From positions 186,001 through 250,000 of the forward strand of contig CAVSNQ010000024.1 of the NCBI GenBank assembly GCA_963729365.1: DNA of 64,000 nt, written 5' to 3'. Numbering within the stretch: position 1 is the first letter of the stretch; each line of letters begins with the position of its first letter. The DNA comes from JASHPR01 sp963729365. Lineage in GTDB: Bacteria > Actinomycetota > Actinomycetes > Streptosporangiales > Streptosporangiaceae. Of this stretch, positions 52,809-61,755 are shown piece by piece. Both the position numbers and the translations under genes were made by a program. The notes beneath the pieces are model-generated. The model had not been told where the DNA came from. It made no database searches and worked only from the letters and a program-made list of their open reading frames with translations.

Positions 52809-53345
52809 TCAGGGCAGCAGGTACTCCCAGCCTTCCTGCCAGGCGAAATCGGCCGCGACCAGGTCTTCTAACGGGATTCGGCCGATCAGGTGATCGAGGC
52901 CCCAGCGGGTCGCCACGTGCCCAATGATCAGCACGCGCCGGCCGGACCAGCGCAGCGGAAGATCGCCGAGGAACCGGCCAACTCGCGCGACCGCCTGCCG
53001 CCAGCTTTCGCCGCCCGGGTATGGCTCGTCGAGATGGTCTTCCCGGTGGGCCAGGAGGTCCGCGGCGGGCGTTCCGTTGCGCTCCCCGTAGTCGCATTCC
53101 CGCAGCCGCCAGTCGAGCAGCACCGGGATCGGCGACCCGCCAAAGGCAATCGAGGCCGTCTCGGCCGCCCGGGCCAGGTCGGAGCTGAACACCGCGGCGA
53201 TGCCATCGTCGGCGCGCCGCCGTCCCAGTCCGGCGGCCAGTTCCCGGCCGTGCGCGGACAGCCGGCCAGGCCGCCAGCCGGTTGCGATGGCGCGCTCGTT
53301 GTCCTCGGTTATCGAATGCGTCTCGTAGACAACCTGGATCGTCAC
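52809..53345 (-). CDS. Histidine phosphatase superfamily protein
   Basis: 178 residues. SSDLARAAETASIAF, RECDYGERNG and HVATRWGLDHLI (second His) are the phosphoglycerate-mutase-like core. At the N-terminus the usual R-H-G is replaced by Y-E-T-H-S, keeping the catalytic His but not the Arg before it. Substrate unknown. A distinct subfamily in actinobacteria shows this same ETHSITEDN start, so it is probably active. Confidence 0.8.
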   Translation of the reverse strand: MTIQVVYETHSITEDNERAIATGWRPGRLSAHGRELAAGLGRRRADDGIAAVFSSDLARAAETASIAFGGSPIPVLLDWRLRECDYGERNGTPAADLLAHREDHLDEPYPGGESWRQAVARVGRFLGDLPLRWSGRRVLIIGHVATRWGLDHLIGRIPLEDLVAADFAWQEGWEYLLP

Positions 53346-53399
53346 CAGCCCACGGTAGGCCGGGCCGGCGTTACCGGCGGAGGCCGGCCCGCCGTCGGG

Positions 53400-54611
53400 T
53401 CAGCGGGCGATCTCCGCGATGCAGTCGAGCGCCCAGTCCAGGTCCTCTTCCTCGATCATCAGCGGCGGCGCGAGCCTGATCGTCGAGCCATGGGTGTCCT
53501 TGACCAGGATGCCGCACTCGGCGAGCAGCTCACAGGCCTCCCGCCCCGGCAGCGACGCGAACTCGACGCCCGCCCACAGCCCGCGGCCGCGCACCTCGCG
53601 CACGGTGCTCTCGGGCAGCGCGGAGAGCCGGTCGTGCATGTGCGTGCCGAGCTTGGCCGAGCGCTCCTGGAACTCGCCGGTCGTCAGCATCGCGATCACC
53701 TCGCGCCCGATCGCGCAGGCCAGCGGGTTGCCGCCGAATGTGGAGCCGTGCTGGCCGGGCCGGAACACGCCGAGGACCTCGGCCGACGACACCACCGCGG
53801 ACACCGGCACGATGCCGCCGCCGAGCGCCTTGCCGAGCAGGTACATGTCGGGGACGACGTCCTCGTGCTCGCAGGCGAACGTGGCGCCGGTCCTGCCGAG
53901 CCCGGACTGGATCTCGTCCGCGATCATCAGCGTGCCGCGGGCGGAGCAGATCTCGCGCACGTCGGCCAGGAACCCGGGCGGCGGCACCAGCACGCCCGCC
54001 TCGCCCTGGATGGGCTCCACGAGCACCCCGACCACGCGGTCATCGACGGCCCTGGCCAGCGCGTCGGCGTCGCCGTACGGCACGACGGTGAACCCGGGCG
54101 TGTACGGCCCGAACGAGGCCCTGGAGTCCTCGTCCGTGGAGAAGCTGATGATCGTCGTGGTGCGCCCGTGGAAGTTCCCGGCGAAGGCCACGATCACCGC
54201 CTCGCCCGCGGGCACGCCCTTGACCTCGTAGCCCCACTTGCGAGCGGTCTTGATCGCCGTCTCCACCGCCTCGGCGCCGGTGTTCATCGGCAGCACCATC
54301 TGCATGCCCGCCAGCGCCGCGAGCTCGGCGCAGAACGGGCCGAACTGGTCATGCTCGAACGCCCGGCTGACCAGCGTCACGCGCTCGAGCTGCCGCTGCG
54401 CGGCGGCCATCAGCCGGGGGTGGCGGTGCCCGAAGTTGATCGCCGAGTACGCGGCGAGCAGGTCCAGGTAGCGGCGGCCTTCGACGTCGGTCACCCAGGC
54501 ACCCTCGGCCTCGGCGACCACAACCGGCAGCGGGTGGTAGTTGTGCGCGCCATGCGCCGCGGCCTGCGCGCGCAGCCGTTCCGCTGTTGGTGTGTCGTCG
54601 CTACCGGCCAT
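53400..54611 (-). CDS. rocD: Ornithine-oxo-acid transaminase
   Basis: 403 residues. It converts ornithine to glutamate semialdehyde using PLP. Landmarks are NYHPLPVVVAEAEGAWVTDV, NTGAEAVETAIKTARKWGYE, IADEIQSGLGRTG and the PLP lysine in YLLGKALGGGIVPVSA. AAGGAG lies six bases before this ATG. The adjacent DDAH gene suggests a joint route that releases citrulline or ornithine from methylated arginine. Confidence 0.93.
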   Translation of the reverse strand: MAGSDDTPTAERLRAQAAAHGAHNYHPLPVVVAEAEGAWVTDVEGRRYLDLLAAYSAINFGHRHPRLMAAAQRQLERVTLVSRAFEHDQFGPFCAELAALAGMQMVLPMNTGAEAVETAIKTARKWGYEVKGVPAGEAVIVAFAGNFHGRTTTIISFSTDEDSRASFGPYTPGFTVVPYGDADALARAVDDRVVGVLVEPIQGEAGVLVPPPGFLADVREICSARGTLMIADEIQSGLGRTGATFACEHEDVVPDMYLLGKALGGGIVPVSAVVSSAEVLGVFRPGQHGSTFGGNPLACAIGREVIAMLTTGEFQERSAKLGTHMHDRLSALPESTVREVRGRGLWAGVEFASLPGREACELLAECGILVKDTHGSTIRLAPPLMIEEEDLDWALDCIAEIAR

Positions 54612-54658
54612 CTTGATCTCCTTGAGCGCATCGGTTTCGCGGAGTTCCAGCGCAACTC

Positions 54659-55486
54659 CTAGCGAATCTCCAGGGTGCAGCACTTGGGACCACCCCCGGC
54701 CTTGAGGAACTCTGACATTTCCACCCCGACCGGCTCGAAGCCCTTATCAGCAAGCTGGGCGGCGAGGCCCGGCGCCTGGGCCGGCATCACGACGTGCCGG
54801 CCGTCGCTGATCGCGTTCAGGCCGAGCACCTCGGCGTCCTCGTCCTTGGCCTCGATCAGCTCGGCGAAGTGGCTGGCCAGCGCCGCCCGCCCGGCGTCGT
54901 CGAACGCCGCCGGGTAGTAGGCGGCGGTATCGGCGTCCAGGACGCACAGCGCGGTGTCCAGGTGGTAGAAACGCGGGTCCACCAGCCGGAGGCTGATCAC
55001 CGGCAGGCCGAAGAGCGCCTCGAGTTCCCCGGCGACCGCCGCGTCGGTGCGGTAGCCGTGGCCGGCCAGGAGGGCCCGTCCGGCGAAGACGATGTCGCCT
55101 TCGCCCTCATTGACACAGCGCGGCGCCGCGGCCGGGTAGCCGTTGCGGGCGAACCAGGCCAGGTAGGCGGCGCCCTCCGCGGCCCGCTGCGGGTACCGGA
55201 ACCGCGCGCCGAGCACCTGCCCGCCGATCACCGTGGCCCCGTTGGCCGCGAAGACCATGTCCGGCAGGCCGGGCCGGGGATCGATGGTGCGCACCGTGTG
55301 ACCCAGGCGGATGAATGTCTCCCGCAGGCGCCGCCACTGGCGCATCGCGAGGACGGTATCGGGCGGCTGATCCGGGTTCATCCACGGGTTGATCGCGTAT
55401 TCGACCGTGAAGTACTCGGGCGGGCACATCAGGTAGGTTCTCCTGCGCCCGGCGCGGCGGCGCCCGGTGCCATCCGTCTCGCCCAT
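54659..55486 (-). CDS. ddaH: Dimethylargininase-like amidinotransferase-fold hydrolase
   Basis: 275 residues. Guanidino-modifying fold: LMCPPEYFTVEYAINPWMNP, FAANGATVIGGQVL, EGEGDIVFAG, FYHLDTALCVLD (catalytic His) and GGGPKCCTLEIR (catalytic Cys). It hydrolyses methylated arginine or a related guanidino compound. It precedes rocD by 47 bases in the same direction. GAGGGGAG lies five bases before the ATG. Confidence 0.88.
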   Translation of the reverse strand: MGETDGTGRRRAGRRRTYLMCPPEYFTVEYAINPWMNPDQPPDTVLAMRQWRRLRETFIRLGHTVRTIDPRPGLPDMVFAANGATVIGGQVLGARFRYPQRAAEGAAYLAWFARNGYPAAAPRCVNEGEGDIVFAGRALLAGHGYRTDAAVAGELEALFGLPVISLRLVDPRFYHLDTALCVLDADTAAYYPAAFDDAGRAALASHFAELIEAKDEDAEVLGLNAISDGRHVVMPAQAPGLAAQLADKGFEPVGVEMSEFLKAGGGPKCCTLEIR

Positions 55487-55573
55487 GCGGCTCCCCTCGG
55501 CTGAAGATCCAGGCGGATCTCCAGCGTAGGAGCGCGCGGCGGCGCAAGGCCCGACACAACTTGCGTGGTGGCG

Positions 55574-55616
55574 GTGATTCGTTGCTTCCTATGCGTTCAG
55601 GGCAGTGATTCGTTGC
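55574..55616. repeat. Two GTGATTCGTTGC sites, 31 bp apart
   Basis: Exact 12-bp direct repeats at 55574-55585 and 55605-55616, three helical turns apart, about 90-130 bases before ddaH. Possible binding sites of a regulator of ddaH-rocD. Confidence 0.45.
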
Positions 55617-55640
55617 GCGGCGGTCCAGCGAGTCAGCGGC

Positions 55641-57095
55641 CTATCCGGCGGGACGGACCGTCCACTCTTGACCAGCGGCTGTGTCGCTGACCGACACGCC
55701 GATCGCGGCCAGCTCGTCACGCAGCCGGTCGGCGGTGGCCCAGTCCCTGGCCGCCCGGGCGGCCTGCCGTGCGTCGAGCCGCCCCCGCGCCCCGTCCGGC
55801 AGCGCGGGCCTGGCGGGCGCGCGGCCGATGTCGCGGGCCAGGTCGAGCGCGAGGAACTGGTCGGCATGCGCGAACGACTCGAACTTCGCGCCCGGCGGGA
55901 TCTCGGGGTCCTTCTCCAGCTTGCGCAGCGTCCGCAGCACCGCCGGCGTGTCCAGGTCGTCGTCGAGCGCCGCCGCGATCTGGCTGGTCACCTCGGCGCA
56001 CATCGGCTTGCTGGGGGAGCGGGCCCACTCCGCGACCAGCTCCCGCCACCGCCGCAGCGTACGGTCCGCGGCGGCCAGGGTGTCCCAGGTGAGGTTCATC
56101 TGCTGCCGGTAGCGGTGCTCAAGCAGCGCCAGCCGCAGCGCCAGCGGGTCAAGCCCGCGATCCGCGAGATCGGACAGGAGGACCACGTTCCCGGTGGACT
56201 TGGCCATCTTGCGGCCGTCGAACAGCAGGTGCTCACCGTGCACCCAGTGCCGTACCACCTCGTGCCCGGTCACCGAGTTCGACTGGGCACGCTCGTCCTC
56301 GTGGTGCGGGAAGCGCAGATCGATGCCGCCGGTGTGGATGTCGATGAACTCGCCGAGAAAGTGCAGCGACAGCGCCGAGCATTCGGTGTGCCAGCCGGGG
56401 AACCCGGTCCCCCACGGGGCGGGCCAGGTCAGCTCGCCGCCTGCCGGCGTGCCCTTCCACAGCGCCCAGTCGGCGTGGAACCGCTTCTGGTCCTCGATCT
56501 CGCCGCTGAGCCGGTGGCCCGGGCGCACGCTGGCCAGGCGGTTGCCGGACAGCTCGCCGTACCCGGGGAAGGACCGCGCGTCGAAATACACCGACCCGTC
56601 CGGCGCGGGGTAGGCGTGCCCGGACTCGATCAGCCTGGCGATCAGGCCGGTCATCGGGCCGATCCACTCCGACGCGCGCGGTGAGTGGTCGGGCGGCCGG
56701 AGGTTCAGCGCCGAGCAGTCGGCGTGGAACGCCTCCTCGTAGAACCTGGACAGCTCGGCCGCGGTCCGGCCTTCCGCCCGGGCCTGGGCCAGGACCTTGT
56801 CCTCGCCCGCCGGGCCGGCCGGGCCGGCCGCGCCCTGGCCGCCCGCCGGTCCCGCTGCTGCGTCGTCGTCGGTGAGATGTCCGACGTCGGTGATGTTCTG
56901 GCAGGTCAGGACCGTGAGGTGGTGCCGGTACTCGGCGTTGCGGCGGATCAGGTCGCCGAGCAGGTAGGTGCGCAGGTTGCCGACGTGGGCGTAGCGGTAC
57001 ACGGTCGGGCCGCAGCTGTACATCCGCAGCATCCGGCTGGTCCGGGGCTCGATCGCCTCGACCTGCCTGGTCCGCGTGTCATAGAGGTGGAACAC
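55641..57095 (-). CDS. cysS: Cysteinyl-tRNA synthetase
   Basis: 484 residues. Class I synthetase: YSCGPTVYRYAHVGNLRTYL has the zinc Cys and the HIGH-like YAHVGN; PGWHTECSALSLHFLGEFID and HTGGIDLRFPHHEDERAQSN carry other zinc ligands; DGRKMAKSTGNVV is the KMSKS loop. A Gly/Pro/Ala insertion lies near residues 78-98. It is not MshC, whose motifs differ. It may be a second CysS; another copy could exist elsewhere. Confidence 0.88.
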   Translation of the reverse strand: MFHLYDTRTRQVEAIEPRTSRMLRMYSCGPTVYRYAHVGNLRTYLLGDLIRRNAEYRHHLTVLTCQNITDVGHLTDDDAAAGPAGGQGAAGPAGPAGEDKVLAQARAEGRTAAELSRFYEEAFHADCSALNLRPPDHSPRASEWIGPMTGLIARLIESGHAYPAPDGSVYFDARSFPGYGELSGNRLASVRPGHRLSGEIEDQKRFHADWALWKGTPAGGELTWPAPWGTGFPGWHTECSALSLHFLGEFIDIHTGGIDLRFPHHEDERAQSNSVTGHEVVRHWVHGEHLLFDGRKMAKSTGNVVLLSDLADRGLDPLALRLALLEHRYRQQMNLTWDTLAAADRTLRRWRELVAEWARSPSKPMCAEVTSQIAAALDDDLDTPAVLRTLRKLEKDPEIPPGAKFESFAHADQFLALDLARDIGRAPARPALPDGARGRLDARQAARAARDWATADRLRDELAAIGVSVSDTAAGQEWTVRPAG

Positions 57096-57165
57096 CCGAC
57101 CAGCCTACGGAAGGTGCGCTGAGCGCCGGTCGTTGATAGGGCGCGGCGAGAAAACCGGAGGCGGG

Positions 57166-58269
57166 TCAGGCCAGCCCGGCCAGGCGCCCGGCGGCGGCGG
57201 CGATCCGCTCGTCGGTGGCGGTCAGCGCCACCCGGATGTGCTGTGCGCCCGCTGGCCCGTAGACCGAGCCGGGCGCGACCAGGATGCCGGCCTCGGCCAG
57301 CACGGCAACCGACTCCCAGCCGTCGCGGGCGGGATGGGCGGCCCACAGGTAGAGGCCGGCCTGCGAGTGGTGCACGGCCCAGCCGGCCGACTCCAGCGCC
57401 GCACGGAGCACGTCCCGCCGCGCCGCGTACCTGGCCCGCTGCACGTCGGCGTGGTCATCGTCGCCAAGGGCCGCCGCGGCGGCGGCCTGCACCGGCCCGG
57501 GCACGATCATCCCGGCGTGCTTGCGGATCTCCAGCAGTTCGGCGACCAGTTCCGGGTCGCCGGTCACGAACCCGAATCGGTAGCCGGCCATGTTGGACCG
57601 CTTGGACAGCGAGTGCACCGCGAGCAGGCCCGCGTGTGACCCGCCGCACACGTCGGGGTGCAGCACCGAGACGGGGCGGTCCTCCCACGCGAGTTCGATG
57701 TAGCACTCATCGGAGGCGATCAGCGCACCGCGCTCGCGGGCCCAGGCCACGACCTTGCTCAGATGCTCGGCGGGCAGCACCCGGCCGGTCGGGTTGGACG
57801 GCGAGTTCAGCCAGCACAGCCGCACCGGCTCGGGACCGAGCGAGGCCAGCCCGTCGGCGGCCACCGGCCTGGCCCCGGCTATCCGCGCGCCCACGTCGTA
57901 GGTCGGGTAGGCCAGCTCAGGGTGGACCACTACGTCGCCGGGGCCGAGGCCGAGCAGCGCGGGCAGGCCCGCGATCAGCTCCTTGGTGCCGATCACGGGC
58001 AGCACGGCGTCGGGGTCGACGGTGACCTGGTGCCTGCGAGCCAGCCACGCCGCCGCCGCCTGGCGCAGCGCGCGGGTGCCGGCCGTCGCCGGATAGCCCG
58101 GAGCATCCGAGGCAGCCGCCAGCGCCTCGCGCACTACGTCAGGGACGGGGTCTACCGGCGTGCCGATGGACAAGTCAACGATGCCACCGGGATGGGCCAG
58201 CGCCCGGGTCTTGTAGGGCTCGAGCGCGTCCCAGGGGAAACGGGGCAGTCGCGTAACGAGAGTCGGCAC
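57166..58269 (-). CDS. dapC: Succinyldiaminopimelate transaminase
   Basis: 367 residues. A fold-type I aminotransferase: GYPATAGTRALRQAAAAWLA, PVIGTKELIAGLPALLGLGP, CWLNSPSNPTGRVLPAEHL and the PLP lysine in HSLSKRSNMAGYRFGFV. It acts in lysine and peptidoglycan precursor synthesis. The neighbour fdxA is 26 bases upstream in the same direction, which is the usual actinobacterial fdxA-dapC order. Confidence 0.92.
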   Translation of the reverse strand: MPTLVTRLPRFPWDALEPYKTRALAHPGGIVDLSIGTPVDPVPDVVREALAAASDAPGYPATAGTRALRQAAAAWLARRHQVTVDPDAVLPVIGTKELIAGLPALLGLGPGDVVVHPELAYPTYDVGARIAGARPVAADGLASLGPEPVRLCWLNSPSNPTGRVLPAEHLSKVVAWARERGALIASDECYIELAWEDRPVSVLHPDVCGGSHAGLLAVHSLSKRSNMAGYRFGFVTGDPELVAELLEIRKHAGMIVPGPVQAAAAAALGDDDHADVQRARYAARRDVLRAALESAGWAVHHSQAGLYLWAAHPARDGWESVAVLAEAGILVAPGSVYGPAGAQHIRVALTATDERIAAAAGRLAGLA

Positions 58270-58295
58270 CCGGAGGTTAGGGCCGGCGGCCGGGT

Positions 58296-58616
58296 TCAGT
58301 GCGGCTGCGGCGGCAGCGACGCCACCAGCGGGTGGTCCCAGCCGATCTTGCCGACCTTGGACGCGCCGCCCGGAGAGCCGATATTTTGAAAGAAGTCAAC
58401 GTTGACCCGGTAGTAGTCCTTCCACTGGCCAGGCACGTCGTCCTCGTAGTAGATCGCCTCGACCGGGCAGACCGGTTCGCAGGCACCGCAGTCCACGCAC
58501 TCGTCCGGGTGGATGTAGAGCATGCGCTCGCCCTCGTAGATGCAATCCACGGGACATTCCTCGATGCATGTCTTGTCCAGCAGGTCGACGCAGGACTGGG
58601 TGATGATGTACGTCAC
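58296..58616 (-). CDS. fdxA: 7Fe ferredoxin FdxA
   Basis: 106 residues. Cluster ligands are CIEECPVDCIYEG, and DCGACEPVCPVEAIYYEDD. The GTG has AAAGGAG seven bases upstream and gives the family start TYIITQSCVDLLDKTC. It shuttles electrons to cytochrome P450s or other reductases. Confidence 0.96.
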   Translation of the reverse strand: MTYIITQSCVDLLDKTCIEECPVDCIYEGERMLYIHPDECVDCGACEPVCPVEAIYYEDDVPGQWKDYYRVNVDFFQNIGSPGGASKVGKIGWDHPLVASLPPQPH

Positions 58617-58654
58617 TTCTTCACTCCTTTTCCGTCCCCACGGGACGCAATCTA

Positions 58655-59497
58655 TCAGCCAAGCTCGATGCTTCCCGGCGGAGCCGGAGAAACAGAGCGA
58701 GCCCATCCTCGCGCGCCGTCGGCCGCGGACCACCGGTAGCCCGCGTAACCCACGTAGCTGATCTGGTACTGCTGGGCGTGCGACACCAGCCACGCCGCCA
58801 CCGTCCAGCCCTGGCGGACGCCCCCGACCTGCACGATCAGGCCCGGATCCGCCGACGGGCGGGCCTGCTCCGGCCCGAACGTCCGCGCCAGTCCCACGCT
58901 AGCCGCGTCCGTGCGGGCCGTCCCGCTGATCTTCTGCGCGTACCAGCACCAGACCGCGTGCGGGTCCTGCCCGGTGAACGCGATGGTCATACGCGCGGCC
59001 AGCGGCTGGTACTGCTCGTAGGCCAGGCCGTCGGCGCTGTGCTGCACGTCCTGCGCGGCCTGGTAGACAGGCAGCTGCTGGTATCTAGGGACCTTGGCCA
59101 GGGCGCCGAAGAACTTCGACGTCGCGTACACCGGATTCTCCAGTTCGCTGCGCTTTCCCCAGCCCTCCGACGGCCGCTGCTGGAACACGCCGACCGAGTC
59201 CCGGTCGCCGTAGGGCAGGTTCTGCAGCTTGGATTCCTGGAGAGCGGCCGCATAGGCCACCGTGACGGCCCGGGCGGGCAGCGCCTCCCGCTGCGCGACG
59301 CCGGCGATCGTGGCGGCGATGCCCGCCTGGCTGGTGCGGAGCGCAATATCCTGGCCGCCGCCCGCCGCGGTACAGCCGCTCCCGGCGAACAGCGGCGCGA
59401 CCCGCTGGTACGCCACGTACAAACCCAGCCCCACAATCACGGCCATGAGCAGACTTATCCCCGAGATTCCGCGTCGCCTGCGGCGGGTGGTCGGCAC
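58655..59497 (-). CDS. Secreted/membrane-anchored protein, lysozyme-like motif
   Basis: 280 residues. A basic start (TTRRRRRGI) and one helix (SLLMAVIVGLGLYVAYQRV) anchor it outside the cell. The conserved core ALQESKLQNLPYGDRDSVGV followed by FQQRPSEGWG resembles the E-S...GxxQ pattern of transglycosylase-like proteins. Relatives in actinomycetes are often labelled heavy-metal transporter without good reason. Function unknown; a wall role is my inference. Confidence 0.75.
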   Translation of the reverse strand: MPTTRRRRRGISGISLLMAVIVGLGLYVAYQRVAPLFAGSGCTAAGGGQDIALRTSQAGIAATIAGVAQREALPARAVTVAYAAALQESKLQNLPYGDRDSVGVFQQRPSEGWGKRSELENPVYATSKFFGALAKVPRYQQLPVYQAAQDVQHSADGLAYEQYQPLAARMTIAFTGQDPHAVWCWYAQKISGTARTDAASVGLARTFGPEQARPSADPGLIVQVGGVRQGWTVAAWLVSHAQQYQISYVGYAGYRWSAADGARGWARSVSPAPPGSIELG

Positions 59498-59763
59498 ATC
59501 ACCGAAGTTACCTCGTGCCCGAGCCGCTCAGTCCGCTTGCGGGAAAACGCCGTCATATCATGCCGCCGACAGAATTAACTGCTTTAGCGGGCCCTGAACG
59601 CATGGCGCCCCGCCGCTGCGCCGCCCCGGCCGGACCAGTGGACGCGCCGGTCAACAGCGAGGCTGGCGGCCACGGGATTCACCCGCCGTTTGCCCAGCCC
59701 AAGCACGGCATAGCTGCCGCGGGCTACGTTATGCCTGTGAAGAGGGATGGGGAGGTGGGCGGG

Positions 59764-60534
59764 GTGAATTCGGGGCCGCAGCGGCGGCTGCGCCGTCAGG
59801 GGCCGGCCACGCTGCGCGGCAAGCACATCCCGAAGACCACCACCGACCAGCGCCTGCTGGACCGGCGCGGCCCCAGTGACTGGGTGCACACCGACCCGTG
59901 GCGGGTGCTGCGGATCCAGGCCGAGTTCGTCGAGGGCTTCGGGCTGCTGTCCGAGCTGGGCCCGGCGGTGACGGTGTTCGGGTCGGCGCGAACGCCCCCC
60001 GGTGACGTGGACTACGACCGCGCGGAGCGGATTGGCGCGGGCCTGGCCGCCGCGGGCTACGCGGTGATCACCGGGGGCGGCCCCGGGATCATGGAGGCGG
60101 CCAACAAGGGGGCGGTGAGCGTCGGCGGCATATCGGTGGGCCTGGGTATCGAGCTGCCGCTCGAACAGGGCCTGAACGACTACGTCGATATCGGCCTGGA
60201 ATTCAGGTACTTCTTTGTCCGCAAGACGGTGTTCATCAAGTACTCACAGGCGTTCGTGGTGCTGCCCGGCGGGTTCGGCACCCTGGATGAGCTGTTCGAG
60301 GCGCTCACGCTGGTCCAGACCGGCAAGATCACCAAATTCCCCATCGTCCTGGTCGACCGCGAGTACTGGTCGGGCCTGATTTCCTGGATCCACGGGACGC
60401 TGCTGACTCAGGGCAAGGTCTCGGCCGCCGATCCCGACCTGTTCCGGATCGCCGACGATCCGGCCGACGTCGTTCAGATCATCAGGGACGCGCACCACTC
60501 GGACAGACCGGACGGGAACGGCCCAGCCACGTGA
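59764..60534 (+). CDS. LOG family protein (TIGR00730-type)
   Basis: 256 residues. The two signature motifs are present: GGGPGIMEAANKGA near residue 104 and PGGFGTLDELFEALTLVQTG near 168. Proteins of this family act as nucleotide 5'-monophosphate phosphoribohydrolases. GGAGG lies eight bases before the GTG; an ATG 33 bases upstream lacks such a site. It starts the LOG-DivIVA-tag group. Confidence 0.9.
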   Translation: MNSGPQRRLRRQGPATLRGKHIPKTTTDQRLLDRRGPSDWVHTDPWRVLRIQAEFVEGFGLLSELGPAVTVFGSARTPPGDVDYDRAERIGAGLAAAGYAVITGGGPGIMEAANKGAVSVGGISVGLGIELPLEQGLNDYVDIGLEFRYFFVRKTVFIKYSQAFVVLPGGFGTLDELFEALTLVQTGKITKFPIVLVDREYWSGLISWIHGTLLTQGKVSAADPDLFRIADDPADVVQIIRDAHHSDRPDGNGPAT

Positions 60535-60585
60535 TCCGGGCGCGCGGAGTGCGCATATCGGGCTCGGGCGTGGCACGATTCTTGT

Positions 60586-61050
60586 GTGTCCGTGGTGTTG
60601 CTCATCGTCGCGGCCGCCATCCTCGGCGGCTTGGTGGTCGTCGCCCTGGGCCGTGGCGGTGAGCTGGTGCGGTTCGCCCCCGACCTCCGGCCGCTGGACG
60701 GCGAAATCATGACCGCCGCCGACGTCGCGCTGCTGCGCCCTCCGGCCGCGCTGTGGGGTTACGACATGCGGGCCACCGACGAGGCGCTGAACATGGTCGC
60801 GCGGACGGTGACCGAGCGCGACGTAGAGATCGCCACATTGCGGCGGCAGATCGCTGACCTGCAGTCGGCCGCGGAGAAGCCTGTGATTATGGGGCCGCCG
60901 CGGCCCACGGACACTCGCGGCTCGCTGCCTCCGGCATTCCGGCACGGCATCGCCAGCCCGCGCCCGCCCGCGGACGCGCAGCGGTGGTCGGCCTGGGAAC
61001 GGCCAGGCTCGCCTCCCCGGCCCGATGCCGGGCCAGGAGAGAACGCTTGA
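60586..61050 (+). CDS. Small DivIVA-like membrane protein
   Basis: 154 residues. One N-terminal helix (VVLLIVAAAILGGLVVVALG), then a DivIVA-like segment (MTAADVALLRPPAALWGYDM, then RATDEALNMVARTV), a short coiled coil and a disordered tail. In many actinomycetes this gene lies between LOG and tag. Its stop overlaps the tag start (TTGA). Confidence 0.75.
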   Translation: MSVVLLIVAAAILGGLVVVALGRGGELVRFAPDLRPLDGEIMTAADVALLRPPAALWGYDMRATDEALNMVARTVTERDVEIATLRRQIADLQSAAEKPVIMGPPRPTDTRGSLPPAFRHGIASPRPPADAQRWSAWERPGSPPRPDAGPGENA

Positions 61051-61637
61051 CCGCCGCCGGGCCTGGCGCGGAGCCCGGGCCGGACGGCCTGCTGCGCTGC
61101 CCGTGGGGCCTGGCCAGTGCCGAGTACCTCGCCTACCACGACGAGGAGTGGGGCCGTCCGGTGCGCGATGACCGGGGCATGTTCGAGCGGCTGTGCCTGG
61201 AAGCTTTCCAGTCCGGCCTGTCCTGGCTGACGATCCTGCGCAAGCGGGAAGGCTTCCGTTCCGCGTTCGCCGGCTTCGACCTCGCGGCGGTGGCCGGTTA
61301 CGGCCCGGACGACGTGGCGCGGCTGCTCGGCGACCCGGGCATCGTGCGGAACCGGGCCAAGATCGAGGCGGCCATCGGCAACGCGCGGGCGGCACTCTCG
61401 CTGCCCGGCGGGCTCGCCGCGCTGGTCTGGAAGTACGCGGGCGGGCCGGGGAGCGCCCCGGTGACCCTGGCCGACGTGCCGTCCTGGACACCGGCGTCGA
61501 AGGCGCTGGCCAAGGAACTCAAGCAACAGGGGTTCACTTTCACCGGCCCGGTGACCGTGTACGCGACCCTGCAGGCCTGCGGCGCGGTAGATGATCATCT
61601 GGCATCGTGTTTCCGCCGCGGCGCCTACTCCGGGTGA
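61047..61637 (+). CDS. tag: DNA-3-methyladenine glycosylase I
   Basis: 196 residues. CPWGLASAEYLAYHDEEWGR near 18, FERLCLEAFQSGLSWLTILR and DDHLASCFRR near the end are Tag motifs with the zinc-binding Cys/His and base-pocket Glu. It removes 3-methyladenine from DNA. The start is TTG, with AGGAGAG six bases upstream and a four-base overlap with the previous stop. Confidence 0.93.
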   Translation: MTAAGPGAEPGPDGLLRCPWGLASAEYLAYHDEEWGRPVRDDRGMFERLCLEAFQSGLSWLTILRKREGFRSAFAGFDLAAVAGYGPDDVARLLGDPGIVRNRAKIEAAIGNARAALSLPGGLAALVWKYAGGPGSAPVTLADVPSWTPASKALAKELKQQGFTFTGPVTVYATLQACGAVDDHLASCFRRGAYSG

Positions 61638-61703
61638 CCGGCGCCGCTCGCACCCACGTCCCTGGACGCCAGGAACCGGACACCCGGGCAGATTATTCGC
61701 GTC

Positions 61704-61731
61704 TTGTGCGCGGCGCGGGCCATGCCAGACT
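61704..61731 (+). promoter_or_regulatory. Possible promoter of the methyltransferase pair
   Basis: TTGTGC (61704-61709), 16 bases, CAGACT (61726-61731), with TATGCA overlapping next to it. It lies 25 bases before the first methyltransferase start. Confidence 0.35.
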
Positions 61732-61755
61732 ATGCACTGGGGGGCTGGAGGAGAG

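Noticed and set aside
52890..54662. 590-codon plus-strand frame
   Set aside because: Antisense of the phosphatase and rocD genes; no motif, no ribosome site.
55641..57095. MshC (mycothiol ligase)
   Set aside because: Motifs YAHVGN, KMAKS and the length of 484 residues fit CysS; MshC is shorter with different signatures.
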